Made by a program: the position numbers and the translations under genes. Shown here piece by piece: positions 8,201-16,155 of a DNA stretch of 19,519 bases (the stretch's first letter is position 1; each line of letters opens with the position of its first letter). The DNA is from CAYWNA01 sp964459305. Lineage in GTDB: Bacteria; Planctomycetota; Planctomycetia; Pirellulales; Pirellulaceae. The stretch covers positions 1 to 19,519 of the forward strand of contig CAYWNA010000255.1 in assembly GCA_964459305.1 (NCBI GenBank). Reading direction: 5' to 3'. Under the pieces are notes generated by a model. It was given only the letters and a program-made list of their open reading frames with translations, had not been told where the DNA came from and made no database searches.

Positions 8201-11200
8201 TGACGACGGCACAGTGAAACGATGGCAACTCCCCTTGCCCGCGGCCACGCCGTTGAGCGGCAATGCGCAGGCTGTTACCGCGGTCGCCGTCACCGGCGAT
8301 GCCAAGCGAGTGGTGACCGGTGGCGCGGACCGGACCGTACGCGTCTTCGACGCCGAAAAGGGCAGTCAGACACTAGCCTTCTCCGGCCAGTCGGGTCCCG
8401 TGACCTCGCTTGCACTCAGCCCTGACGCATCGACCGTGGTCTCCGGCGACGCAACGGGCATGCTCAAGCTGTGGGCCAGTGCCGACGGTGCGGACCAGCA
8501 TGCGATCGAAGCCCACGATGGTCGCATTGCCGCGGTGGCCTTCAGTTCTGATAGTCAGCAAATCGCGTCGGCCGGGGCAGACGGCATGGTACGCGTATGG
8601 CGTCGCCCGGTGGCGCCGCAGGTGCCGGCCGGTCATACAGAGCCCATCTCCGAGGTGGCCGTCAGCCCGGACGGCTCGCAGGGCGCTCTCACGGGCGTAG
8701 CATTCGTGCCCGGAAAGCTCCAGGTGCTGGTTGGGGCGGAAAACAAGACGTTGCAGCTCTGGGATCTGGAGTCGGGCAAGCCGGTGCGTGCGTTCGCTGG
8801 CAATACGGACGCGGTGACCTGTGTCGCGATCAGCTCCGACGGAAAACTGGTGGCTTCGGCAGGTGCCGACAAATCGGTGCGCGTATGGTGGCTGGCCGAC
8901 GCCTCGGCTCGCGCTACATTCACTTTCGACGCAGTGCCGCGGAGCCTCCGTTTCAGTCCCGATTCCGCACGCATGGTGGTCGGCGGCGATGACCGGCTGG
9001 TGCATGTCTTCGACATGGTTACGGGCAAACTGATCGAGAGGCTAGCCGGCCACGGTTCGGCTGTTCTGGCCGTGGACATCGCCGGCGACGGCAAGACGGT
9101 GATTTCCGCCTCGGCCGACCGGTCGGCCCGGGTGTGGCGTTTGGCAGCGACGGCCCTTTGGGTGGCCCACAAGACGCGCGTGCACGGCGCCGCGTTGAAA
9201 CCGGACGGGACGCAACTGGCCACCGTTGGCGACGACAAACTGGTGAAACTATGGGACAGTTCAGGCAAACTCGCGCGGCAATTGGATGGCAGCACGGCCG
9301 AATTGCTTGCCGTGGCCTTTCGCGCGGACGGGCAGCAAGTGGCTGCAGCCGGGGCCGACAAACACGTGTACATCTGGAATACCGACGATGGCAAGCTCGA
9401 TCACAAGATCCCGGTTTCTGCCGTCGTCAGCAGCCTTGCCTACAGCGCGGATGGCAAACGGTTGGCGGCAGCGTGCGACGACAGCCGGCTTTATCAGTTT
9501 GACGCTGTCGACGGCCGTTTGCTGGAGGAGTCGGCCACGCCCGAACCGGTTGGCCGGCTGGCGTTTTCGCCGGACGGCCAGACGATATTGACCACCGGTG
9601 CGGGAAACCAGGTTTGGATGCACACGGTGGCGCTCCAGCGGCTGACCGCTGGACACAAAGGCGCAGTCCGCTGCCTGGCGTTTTCGCCGGACGGAACACG
9701 CCTGCTATCCGCGGGTGACGAACGCGTGGTGCGAGCATGGCAAATCGGCACGGGCGAGGCCGCGAAAAGCTACGCGGGCCATACCGATGCAATTCGCGGC
9801 TTGGCGGTCTCGCCGGACGGAAGCCGATTGCTGTCTGCCGGGGCCGACGGCACCGTGCACATTTGGGATGCCGCACAGGGCTCGGCCATCGCTACGCTCA
9901 AGCACTCCGCCGCAGTCAGCCTCTTGAAGCTGAATACCGAAGGGACTAGGGCCGCCACGCTCGCCGACGATGGGCTCGCGCGTGTGTGGGACCTGCCGAC
10001 CGAACGAACGCTAGAGAGCTTCGCCGTGGGAGAGCAGGTGGTGGTCGATGTGGAGTTCGCATCAGACGGCCGCCAACTGTTCAGCGCTGGCACTGACGGC
10101 ACGCTGCGTCGTTGGCCATTGACTGCCGATCGGGTGATCGTTGCTGCCGATGAGGCGATCGGCGATCTAGCGTGGTCGGCCGACGGGACCCAACTCGTAA
10201 CCGGCTCGGAAGCTGGAAAGGTCAAACTCTGGACCGTTGCAGACGGTGCGGCGAGGGATCTTGGCGGCGCCGACAGCGCGGTGCGTGCGATCGCCATCCG
10301 CCGCGACAACGCCCAGTTGGCTGCGGCCACCGCCAACGGCAAGGTGCTACTATGGAAGCGCGAAAACGGTACGCTCGAGCGGACAATCACCACGCCGACC
10401 GCAGCCCACGACGTCGCCTACCGCGAGGACGGTTCACGCATCGCCGTGGCTGGCGGCGACGGTCACTTGCGCATCTACGGCACCGACGACGGTTTGCTTC
10501 TGGAGGAAACGGTTGTACCGGCCGCTGCCAAAGCCGCCCGGTTCCTTCCGGACGGGCGATCACTACTGGCAGCGGCAAACAACCATGCGTATCATGTGCC
10601 ACTTGCGTTGGAACGCATTGTCCGCGGGCACAAGGAAGCTGTGACCGATGTGGTCTTCTCGCCCGATGGGTCGAAGTTAATCTCCGGTGGCGTTGACAAG
10701 ACGGTCCGCCTATGGAACCAGGCCGACGGCAAGGAGCTGTGCACGCTCACTTGGACTAGCGAAGCTGTCAACTGCGTGTCGCTCACGCCCGACGGGACCT
10801 TTGCCATTGTTGCGGGCGGCGACAAGACGGTTCGACTGTTCCGCTTGCAGAACGGTGAATCGATAGCAAGCCTTTCGCACCCGGCCACGGTTCGCGCGGT
10901 GGCCCCAAGTTCCGACTCGTCGCAATTGGCCACATGCGGGGACGACGGCGTATTGCGTGTGTGGGACCTCGAAACGGGCCGCGAGCTTCAACGCTTCAGC
11001 GGCCATTCCGGCGCGGCCCAGACCGTCGCCTTCGCCGGCAATGGAAAGACGCTTGTCACCGGCGGTGCCGACGGCACGTCGCGCGTGCGGACTCTTTCAA
11101 CGGTGCGCTTGGTGTCGGCCGACGCAGGGAAAATCTACGACGCGGCATGGCTGGCCGACGGCAAACGACTCGCCGTCGTTGGCGACGGCGGGCGGGTCGG

Positions 11201-13256
11201 TTTGTGGAGTCTCGATGGCAAGGCACCCGCAGGTAAACCGTTCACTACGGGCAGCAGCAGCGCCTTGAGATGTGTTGCCGTACGCCGCGATGGCCGGCAG
11301 TTGGCAGCCGGTGGGGATTCGAGATCTCAGGTGAAAACGGTCTACGTTTGGAATGTGGCCGATGGACAACTGGCGTACCGAATCGAAGCCCCCGCCGCGG
11401 TAACTGGCGTCAGTTTCAGCGACGACAACGAGAAGCTGGCGGTGGGCGGAAGCGACGGACGGGTAGGGGTCTATCGCACGGATGACGGTCTTCTGCTGCA
11501 GGGCTTCGCCGCACCGACCGCCGTTACCGACGTGGCCTTCGCGCCAGACAGCACCACGCTGGTGGCCGCGGCGGGTAACGTTGCCGTGTCGTTCCGCTAT
11601 TCGCTCGCACAGTTGCTCGCCGGTCACGAGGGAGCCGTGCACTGTGCGGCCTTCGCGCCGGGCGGCACGCAACTGCTGACCGCCGGTGCCGATGCCACGG
11701 TGCGCCAATGGGACCTTGCCTTGGGCAAGACCTCCTGTACCTACGCAGCAGGCACCGAGTCGATCACGGCATTGGGGCTCAGCCGCGACGGCAAGCGAAT
11801 CGTTGCCGGCAGCCACGACAAGGCCGTCCGCCTCTGGGATTCCACGGCGCAAAGCGCCGAGCCGGTGGCGGCCCGGTTGACGCTTGATCACGCGGCTGCC
11901 GTGCGAGCGATGGCGGTCAGTGCCGATGGCAGCCGTGTGGGCAGCGCCGGAGAAGCTGGATTGATCCGTCTTTGGGACGTGGCTGCCGGCGTCGAGCTGG
12001 AACATTTTCCGGGGCATCAGGGTGCCGTGTTTGCTTTGGACGTGGACTCCGATGCCACAACGCTCGTCTCTGGCGGTGCCGACAGGACAGCCCGCCGCTG
12101 GATGCCGGCTGTGCGGCAGTTTGCCGCGGCGCACACGGGCCCAGTGCACGACCTCTCGTGCTCGCCGGACGGCACGCATCTGTTCTCCGTCGGCGAAGAC
12201 GGCGCCGTAGTTCAATGGTCGCCGGATCTTAAGGTGGTCCGCTCGTACGAAGGCAGCGCAGGGCCGCTACGCGCTGTCGATGCACGCCCGACGGGGAGCA
12301 TCATGGCCGCCGTAGGTGACGATCGTCTGATTCGCCTTTGGAACACCGAGGACGGCAAGATGCTGTTGGCCTACGAGTCTCCCGTTGCGGTAAACGACTT
12401 GTGCCTGGCCGATGCGGGGCGCCGGATCATCACAGCCGCGGACGATGGGACGATCCGCACCTACACGCTGGCAGTGAATGAAAGCGCGGCGCGGCTTGAC
12501 CTTCTTTGCGAAGGGCGGAGTTCGGGCGAATCGATGGTTGCGCTGGCCCTGGCCGAGGACGAACGGTCGCTGTTCAGCGCTTCGGCCGACAAGGCGATCC
12601 GGCATTGGCTGGCAGCCTCAGCTCCGCCGCGACACGAATTCGGCGAGCACCGCGGCCCGGTCTATGCGGCCAGGTTCACCCCGGATTCAGCGAGTCTGGC
12701 GACTGCCGGTGCAGACGGCACGCTTCGCATCTGGGATCTGAAGTCAGGTACGCCGCTTCACACGATCGAACATGGCTCGCCGCTACTCGACGTTGCATTC
12801 CGTCCCGACGGCGCCCGTCTCGTCACGGCCGGCGTCACGCCAATGATCCGTTTGTTCGATGCTGAGGCACAACCTGTGAAGCAATTCACCACGGGACTCG
12901 AACACGCAACTCACAGTGTGCACTTCCATCCCTCCGGGAGCTATGTGCTAAGCGGCGGCGCGGCGAAACAATGGCAGATGTGGTCGGAATCGTCCGACAC
13001 GCCGGTCCGCACTAGCCCGGGACACAACGGCACGATCCGCCGGGCCGTGTGGAACCATATCGCGTCGCGAGTCGCTTCGGTCGACGACTTGGGCGAGTTG
13101 TTCATCTGGGACGGCAATGGAAGGCCGCTCCATCACCAGCGATTGTCCACGACCGGCGCCTGCTCGCTTGCCTACACCCCGGACGGATCCCAGGTGGCCA
13201 TCGCCACCCAAGACCCCCGCCTGATCCTCCTGACGCTGCCAGAGAACGTACGGTAG
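5253..13256 (+). CDS. Giant secreted WD40-repeat protein, about 63 blades
   Basis: One unbroken frame of about 2,667 residues. A signal peptide is clear: MSPNRVRLGLR, a hydrophobic stretch LGWLVFATAV, and a likely cut after VSA (about residue 28). From about residue 39 to the end the protein is almost only WD40 blades of 38-46 residues, each with a GH-type start, a 'VAxSPDG' strand, an 'ATAGADGTIRLW'-type strand and a DG/G turn. I delimit 63 full blades plus one 16-residue partial blade near residue 1143; 63 would fit nine seven-bladed propellers. No catalytic domain, haem motif, membrane helix or sorting tail was found; the chain ends LLTLPENVR right after the last blade. An extracytoplasmic scaffold or ligand-binding role is inferred. 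The start is uncertain: ATG 5253 gives the best signal peptide, but GGAG (5236-5239) is 13 bases away; GTG 5241 is the alternative, with GGAG only one base upstream. Confidence 0.93.
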   Translation: MSPNRVRLGLRVFPLGWLVFATAVRVSAQVPPDVRYLEGHQGPIRAVAVSPDGKVIATSSLDRTIIVWDRESGEIIRRIPVQDQPLLAVDIAPDGRQLAAGGIHGVVHVFDLPLRYPLREFSKLGATPTALAVSADGQLLVSGDQNKALRLWNANAGTSIRDLSGATDAITAVALPVSPGAEETPGPRWVAAAAADGSLRDWNADTGATGGAIYTPKLNALAGPKLGNWLVAGGDDGMLRRIDWPPLQSQTLGSHSQGVTAVVLLPEGAVVTATANGTVQLFDAEGQALRQFAGVTHAVTSLTAGSHGRLVAAADDSGGVQLWSVSDGANQGRLTGHTGAVHDVAFHPQGKQLATAGADGTIRLWEFPAQPRVFEAHTQTIQSLAIGADGKTLITASTDQTVRRWNLAIKPFEEKADSPQTFQQSSAPSVVALRADGTQLATADAQGTIRLINPADGAVQAELGAHTGAITSLRYHPDEELLLSCSEDGTTKLWSTATAGPTQPAKHPGAVAAVAVSRDGTRVFTGSSDDIVRQFDATNARPVRSYTGQHGRVTSLALSPDEQLLAAASTEGGVRFWNVTDGADRPSLLGHAGVVRRVAFHPKGKHVATAGEDGTIRLWRLPEPFRPLAGHKAALKTVAVTPDGKRAMTLAEDVRLWSLADDAPPAQIAANSQGLVSATLRPDSEQVATGDAAGHLRLWTTKDGRSETDLIAHDGAVAAVAYRPDGNGLATGGSDGTVKLWTLPAAAASEPLFKQEAAIRRMSVSTGDAWIAAAGADGVIRLVEIQTGKTIRELSGAPESIRAFALSSDSSLLAASGDGGAIKLWGTGDGSERLPLVGHDGEVEVLVFHPDGEQIASAGADGTVRVWRLPMAPRPLSGHSKPIRCIAVSPDGKLAAGGGEDKGLRLWSLPEGAPVRAISGHAAAITAAAFAADSAELASGDEQGEIRLSGVAGGTDRGRIGAHTASVKALCYDPQGNQLFSGSDDGTVKRWQLPLPAATPLSGNAQAVTAVAVTGDAKRVVTGGADRTVRVFDAEKGSQTLAFSGQSGPVTSLALSPDASTVVSGDATGMLKLWASADGADQHAIEAHDGRIAAVAFSSDSQQIASAGADGMVRVWRRPVAPQVPAGHTEPISEVAVSPDGSQGALTGVAFVPGKLQVLVGAENKTLQLWDLESGKPVRAFAGNTDAVTCVAISSDGKLVASAGADKSVRVWWLADASARATFTFDAVPRSLRFSPDSARMVVGGDDRLVHVFDMVTGKLIERLAGHGSAVLAVDIAGDGKTVISASADRSARVWRLAATALWVAHKTRVHGAALKPDGTQLATVGDDKLVKLWDSSGKLARQLDGSTAELLAVAFRADGQQVAAAGADKHVYIWNTDDGKLDHKIPVSAVVSSLAYSADGKRLAAACDDSRLYQFDAVDGRLLEESATPEPVGRLAFSPDGQTILTTGAGNQVWMHTVALQRLTAGHKGAVRCLAFSPDGTRLLSAGDERVVRAWQIGTGEAAKSYAGHTDAIRGLAVSPDGSRLLSAGADGTVHIWDAAQGSAIATLKHSAAVSLLKLNTEGTRAATLADDGLARVWDLPTERTLESFAVGEQVVVDVEFASDGRQLFSAGTDGTLRRWPLTADRVIVAADEAIGDLAWSADGTQLVTGSEAGKVKLWTVADGAARDLGGADSAVRAIAIRRDNAQLAAATANGKVLLWKRENGTLERTITTPTAAHDVAYREDGSRIAVAGGDGHLRIYGTDDGLLLEETVVPAAAKAARFLPDGRSLLAAANNHAYHVPLALERIVRGHKEAVTDVVFSPDGSKLISGGVDKTVRLWNQADGKELCTLTWTSEAVNCVSLTPDGTFAIVAGGDKTVRLFRLQNGESIASLSHPATVRAVAPSSDSSQLATCGDDGVLRVWDLETGRELQRFSGHSGAAQTVAFAGNGKTLVTGGADGTSRVRTLSTVRLVSADAGKIYDAAWLADGKRLAVVGDGGRVGLWSLDGKAPAGKPFTTGSSSALRCVAVRRDGRQLAAGGDSRSQVKTVYVWNVADGQLAYRIEAPAAVTGVSFSDDNEKLAVGGSDGRVGVYRTDDGLLLQGFAAPTAVTDVAFAPDSTTLVAAAGNVAVSFRYSLAQLLAGHEGAVHCAAFAPGGTQLLTAGADATVRQWDLALGKTSCTYAAGTESITALGLSRDGKRIVAGSHDKAVRLWDSTAQSAEPVAARLTLDHAAAVRAMAVSADGSRVGSAGEAGLIRLWDVAAGVELEHFPGHQGAVFALDVDSDATTLVSGGADRTARRWMPAVRQFAAAHTGPVHDLSCSPDGTHLFSVGEDGAVVQWSPDLKVVRSYEGSAGPLRAVDARPTGSIMAAVGDDRLIRLWNTEDGKMLLAYESPVAVNDLCLADAGRRIITAADDGTIRTYTLAVNESAARLDLLCEGRSSGESMVALALAEDERSLFSASADKAIRHWLAASAPPRHEFGEHRGPVYAARFTPDSASLATAGADGTLRIWDLKSGTPLHTIEHGSPLLDVAFRPDGARLVTAGVTPMIRLFDAEAQPVKQFTTGLEHATHSVHFHPSGSYVLSGGAAKQWQMWSESSDTPVRTSPGHNGTIRRAVWNHIASRVASVDDLGELFIWDGNGRPLHHQRLSTTGACSLAYTPDGSQVAIATQDPRLILLTLPENVR
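5367..8681 (+). repeat. Three-blade super-repeat region inside the WD40 giant
   Basis: Blades 1-26 recur in the order C-A-B. Type A blades carry a 'VAFHPxGxQxATAGADGT' core and end LWxxPxxP (for example AFHPQGKQLATAGADGTIRL and VFHPDGEQIASAGADGTVRV). Their first His codons lie at 6261, 6648, 7023, 7389, 7767, 8139 and 8514, spacings of 366-387 bases (122-129 residues). Type C blades share 'VTSLALSPD' and 'DGAD' turns. The copies are diverged, so this is an old tandem amplification of a three-blade block. Confidence 0.8.
8682..13256 (+). repeat. Eight-blade super-repeat region inside the WD40 giant
   Basis: After the malformed blade at about residue 1143 the period changes to eight blades. 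A marker blade end (LQRLTAGHKGAV, LERIVRGHKEAV, LAQLLAGHEGAV, HEFGEHRGPV) recurs with His codons at 9654, 10629, 11625 and 12648, spacings of 975, 996 and 1023 bases (325-341 residues). A 'DDGLLLE'-type turn recurs in the blade before. The array comprises four full units and a five-blade remainder at the C-terminus. Confidence 0.8.
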
Positions 13257-13393
13257 GCAGCTGATCTTGACCAGAATTGCTACGTCACCCAGCGATGGAC
13301 CGACCCGGGCGGAGATACGCCCGCGCCAACATGATCTTGTCCCCCCATGATTTTGACTAGTCGCCCGGCGCAACTATGATGGGAATCGGGGTA

Positions 13394-13455
13394 GTAACCC
13401 GAAGCGTAAGCGAGGGAATCACCTCACGTTGCCCCTCGCTTACGCTTCGGGTTAC
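13394..13455. repeat. Planctomycete-type palindromic intergenic repeat
   Basis: Perfect 23-base inverted arms, 13394-13416 (GTAACCCGAAGCGTAAGCGA plus GGG) and 13433-13455, separated by 16 bases. It would form a strong hairpin in DNA or RNA. Frames across it encode 'VTRSVSEG' and 'LTLRVT', a peptide signature I recall from many spurious planctomycete ORFs, so it is probably a dispersed genomic repeat. It lies 52 bases before the LamG/propeller start, in the 251-base gap after the WD40 gene, and no other signal was seen in that gap. Confidence 0.88.
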
Positions 13456-13507
13456 CATAAGCCGCCAAAGTAGCACTGTCCAATTGCTGATTCCGAGCGA
13501 CTCGAAA

Positions 13508-15166
13508 ATGAACATCCGCACTGCCAAAACCGTCCTTGCCAGCCTGTTGTGCTTATTATGTGGCTTCATCGCCGTAGCCGATGCCGCACCGCGCCGTGGC
13601 TTAATCGCGCATTATCGGCTCGCGGCCGACGCCAGGGATTCGTCCGGTCACGGCAATCACGGCATCGTGCATGGCGTCACTTTCGGCGCCGGGGAAGACG
13701 CCAGCTTCGACGGCATCGACGACTACATCGAGGTGCCCGACTCCAATTCGTTCGACCTCGGCACCGGCGATTTCTCCATTGCCGTTTGGGTCCACACGGC
13801 GGCCGAGCTTGACGATACTCTTGGCGATATCCTCAGCAAGTACGACCCGGCGATTCGCACGGGCGCGACGTTCAGTATCATGAACTACTCGGGCGTCGCT
13901 TCGGCCCAACCGAACCACCGGAACCTCTTCTTCGGAATCGACGCCGCCAGGATCGACTACGAATGGTTCGACTGCGGTCGCCCGGGCGAGGCGCTCAGCA
14001 TTTTCGCCATGGCCGTGTACGACGGCAAACTCTACGTCGGCACGTTCGAAGCTGGGCACGATAAGGTCGGGCACGTGTATCGCTACGAAGGCGGCACCGA
14101 ATGGGTCGACTGCGGATGCCCCAACCGGTGCAACATGATCCCCGCATTGGCGGTCTACAACGGAAAGCTGTATGCCGGCGGTACGCGACGCAACGTGGTC
14201 CACGACGGGATGTCCACATTGCCCAATCAGAACCCTGGCGGCAAGGTCTATCGTTACGAAGGCGGAACCACGTGGACCGATTGCGGTCAGCTCGGAAAGG
14301 CCGACACGGTGATGTCGCTGACCGTCTTCGACGGAAAGCTGTACGGCACCACGATGTATTGGCCTGCCAAGGGGTTGTACCGCTACGACGGCGGCAAGAA
14401 ATGGACCTTCTGCGGCAACCCCGGCCAACGTGTCGGTGTGCTGGGTGTCTACAACGGTCATCTGTACGCAACCAGCTTCGATGGCGGCGGCTTCTTCCGC
14501 TACGACGGAGGGACCCGCTGGACGCGTCTCAAGAGCATCCCCGAAACCACTCAGACTTACTCAATCGCCGTCCATCAAGGCAAGATGTGCGTCGGCACCT
14601 GGCCGAACGGTTTGGTCTATCGCTACGACGATCCGGAAACCTGGACCAAGCTGGGCCGGCTCGACGACGAAACCGAAATCGAGGGCATGGTCGTCTACAA
14701 CGGCAAGCTGTTCGCCGGCACGCTGCCGTTGGCGAGGGTCTATCGCTTCGACGGCGGCACCACCTGGAGCTACACGGGGAATCTCGACCTTACCCCGAAC
14801 GCCAAGTACCGGCGCGTTTGGCCCCTGGCCGTATACAACGGAAAACTCTTTGCCGGGACCCTCCCCTCCGGACACATCTTCTCGTTGGAAGCCGGCAAAT
14901 GTGTCACCCAAGACAAACATTTGCGATCCGGCTGGCGGCACATTGCCGCCGTCAAGCAGGCCGGCCTGCTCAAGCTCCACGTCGACGGGAGACGCGTTGC
15001 CCAATCGTCAGTATTCAACCCACGGGACTACGACCTCTCCAATACACAACCACTGAAGATCGGACTCGGCCAGCACGACCACTTCAACGGCCGAATGAAG
15101 GATCTCCGCATCTACAACCGGGCACTCGACGAAGCCGAGATTCGCGACCTCAGCAAACGCCGCTGA
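13508..15166 (+). CDS. Secreted LamG-like protein with an inserted seven-bladed propeller
   Basis: 552 residues, with a signal peptide (MNIRTAKTVLASLLCLLCGF, cut near residue 26). Residues 31-149 are the first half of a LamG/concanavalin-like jelly roll (AHYRLAADARDSSGHGNHG, SFDGIDDYIEVPDS, FSIAVWVHTAA). The fold is interrupted at 150-465 by seven repeats of the form 'W-x-D/C-G ... AVYNGKLYAGT ... VYRYEGG', a Kelch-like propeller. It then resumes at 466-550 (GWRHIAAVKQ, LKLHVDGRRVAQSS, FNGRMKDLRIYNRALDEAEI). LamG domains of this type often bind carbohydrate or other surface ligands in planctomycetes; binding here is inferred. The ATG at 13508 is chosen because the longer in-frame reading from 13376 runs through the palindromic repeat and has no signal peptide at its start. 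The ribosome binding site is weak. The gene is convergent with the methyltransferase-like pseudogene, 39 bases apart. Confidence 0.88.
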   Translation: MNIRTAKTVLASLLCLLCGFIAVADAAPRRGLIAHYRLAADARDSSGHGNHGIVHGVTFGAGEDASFDGIDDYIEVPDSNSFDLGTGDFSIAVWVHTAAELDDTLGDILSKYDPAIRTGATFSIMNYSGVASAQPNHRNLFFGIDAARIDYEWFDCGRPGEALSIFAMAVYDGKLYVGTFEAGHDKVGHVYRYEGGTEWVDCGCPNRCNMIPALAVYNGKLYAGGTRRNVVHDGMSTLPNQNPGGKVYRYEGGTTWTDCGQLGKADTVMSLTVFDGKLYGTTMYWPAKGLYRYDGGKKWTFCGNPGQRVGVLGVYNGHLYATSFDGGGFFRYDGGTRWTRLKSIPETTQTYSIAVHQGKMCVGTWPNGLVYRYDDPETWTKLGRLDDETEIEGMVVYNGKLFAGTLPLARVYRFDGGTTWSYTGNLDLTPNAKYRRVWPLAVYNGKLFAGTLPSGHIFSLEAGKCVTQDKHLRSGWRHIAAVKQAGLLKLHVDGRRVAQSSVFNPRDYDLSNTQPLKIGLGQHDHFNGRMKDLRIYNRALDEAEIRDLSKRR

Positions 15167-15205
15167 GCGAAGTTCACTTTCGACCAGGAGCAGTAGAGCC
15201 CCCGA

Positions 15206-16155
15206 TCAATCCCGGAATCCACGGTCTCTGATGCCTTTGCGGATCTCGATCCATTGGCCCATGTTGTCGATGACTCGGATCGATGGGATGCCGGTTTTGG
15301 CGGCGCTGGCGCGGAGGGTTTCGCTGGATGTCTTGCGCCACTCGGGCATGTGCAGGAATCTGCCGCCGATCCGCGCGACACCGCCGGTGCGCAAGACGCG
15401 GTGGATTTCCTTCATGCCCTTCTCGCGTTCGCCCCAGAGCAGGATGGGGCCGACGCCGGCGATTGCGTCGAATGAACCGTCCTCGAAAGGTAGGTCGTAC
15501 ACATTGCCGACCTTGCATGTGATGCGGTCGTCGAGCTTTGCCGCTCGGATGCGCTCGCGGGCTTGGGTGGCCACTTCCTCCTTGGGGTACAAGGCTGTGA
15601 TCTGCACGTCCGTCAACTCGATGAATCCCTTTTGCAGGGCCTGCTCCAGTCCTCCATCACCGCGACATATGTGCAGGAATTGGCCTTCGGTGACGTAGTA
15701 GTCGGCAATGAACCGGCCTGCCAACAGATGCGGACGTTGGTGTACCTGCCGGGCCGCTTCGGGAACCTTCGGGCCGATGATCTTGACCCATTGCCCGCGA
15801 TCAGTGCTGACCTGAGCGCCGGCCACCCCGGATTCTCTCACGATCTGCTGCAGCTTCTCGTTCGATATCTTGTCCGCGTGCGGTGTGTTAACGTGATGCG
15901 CACTTCGACCTGGCTGCCCATTCGGCGAGAGTACTCTTTCGCAATCGTGCGAATGGGGTCCTCCAGGCGTTTGTCCGCCACAACCTTGCAGACCGTGTTG
16001 GCATTCTGTCTCTGATCGGCAGACTGCTGATCGTCCGCAGCCCGGAAAAACTGGATTTCGACGCTCCATAAGGCAAGAGCCGTTGCGAGAATGCACGCCA
16101 TGCGGATGGGAGCACGCAGAAAAGTCGAACGTATTCGGTTGTGATATCGAAACAT
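15206..16155 (-). pseudogene. Frameshifted exported SAM-methyltransferase-like gene
   Basis: Two overlapping frames join into one protein. The first (16155 to about 15892) starts MFRYHNRIRSTFLRAPIR, has a signal-like segment (ACILATALALW) and then ADKRLEDPIRTIAKEYSRRM, faintly like a periplasmic binding-protein start. The second (about 15892 to 15206) reads NTPHADKISNEKLQQIV, then a class I methyltransferase core: FLHICRGDGGLEQALQKG (motif I, with only part of the GxGxG), NVYDLPFEDGSFDAI, and EIHRVLRTGG. A one-base loss near 15892 would explain the break. The sequences just before and after the core resemble each other (SGVAGAQVSTDRGQWVKI and TGIPSIRVIDNMGQWIEI), suggesting a flanking duplication. 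The ATG at 16155 has AAGGG about 8 bases upstream. Substrate unknown. A sequencing error or recoding is possible instead of true decay. Confidence 0.68.

Noticed and set aside
8373..9394. Long open minus-strand readings inside the WD40 gene
   Set aside because: They are antisense shadows of a GC-rich repetitive gene; no ribosome binding site or recognisable domain.
5367..13256. WD40 repeats as a CRISPR-like or DNA-level tandem array
   Set aside because: The periodicity is protein-level and diverged; there are no identical short repeats with unique spacers.
13307..13322. Short hairpin GGGCG-GAGATA-CGCCC after the WD40 gene as a terminator
   Set aside because: Only a five-base stem and no T run, so not convincing as an intrinsic terminator.
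13376..13507. N-terminal extension of the LamG/propeller gene (MMGIGVVTRSVSEG)
   Set aside because: It is translated from the palindromic repeat; the signal peptide begins at the ATG at 13508.
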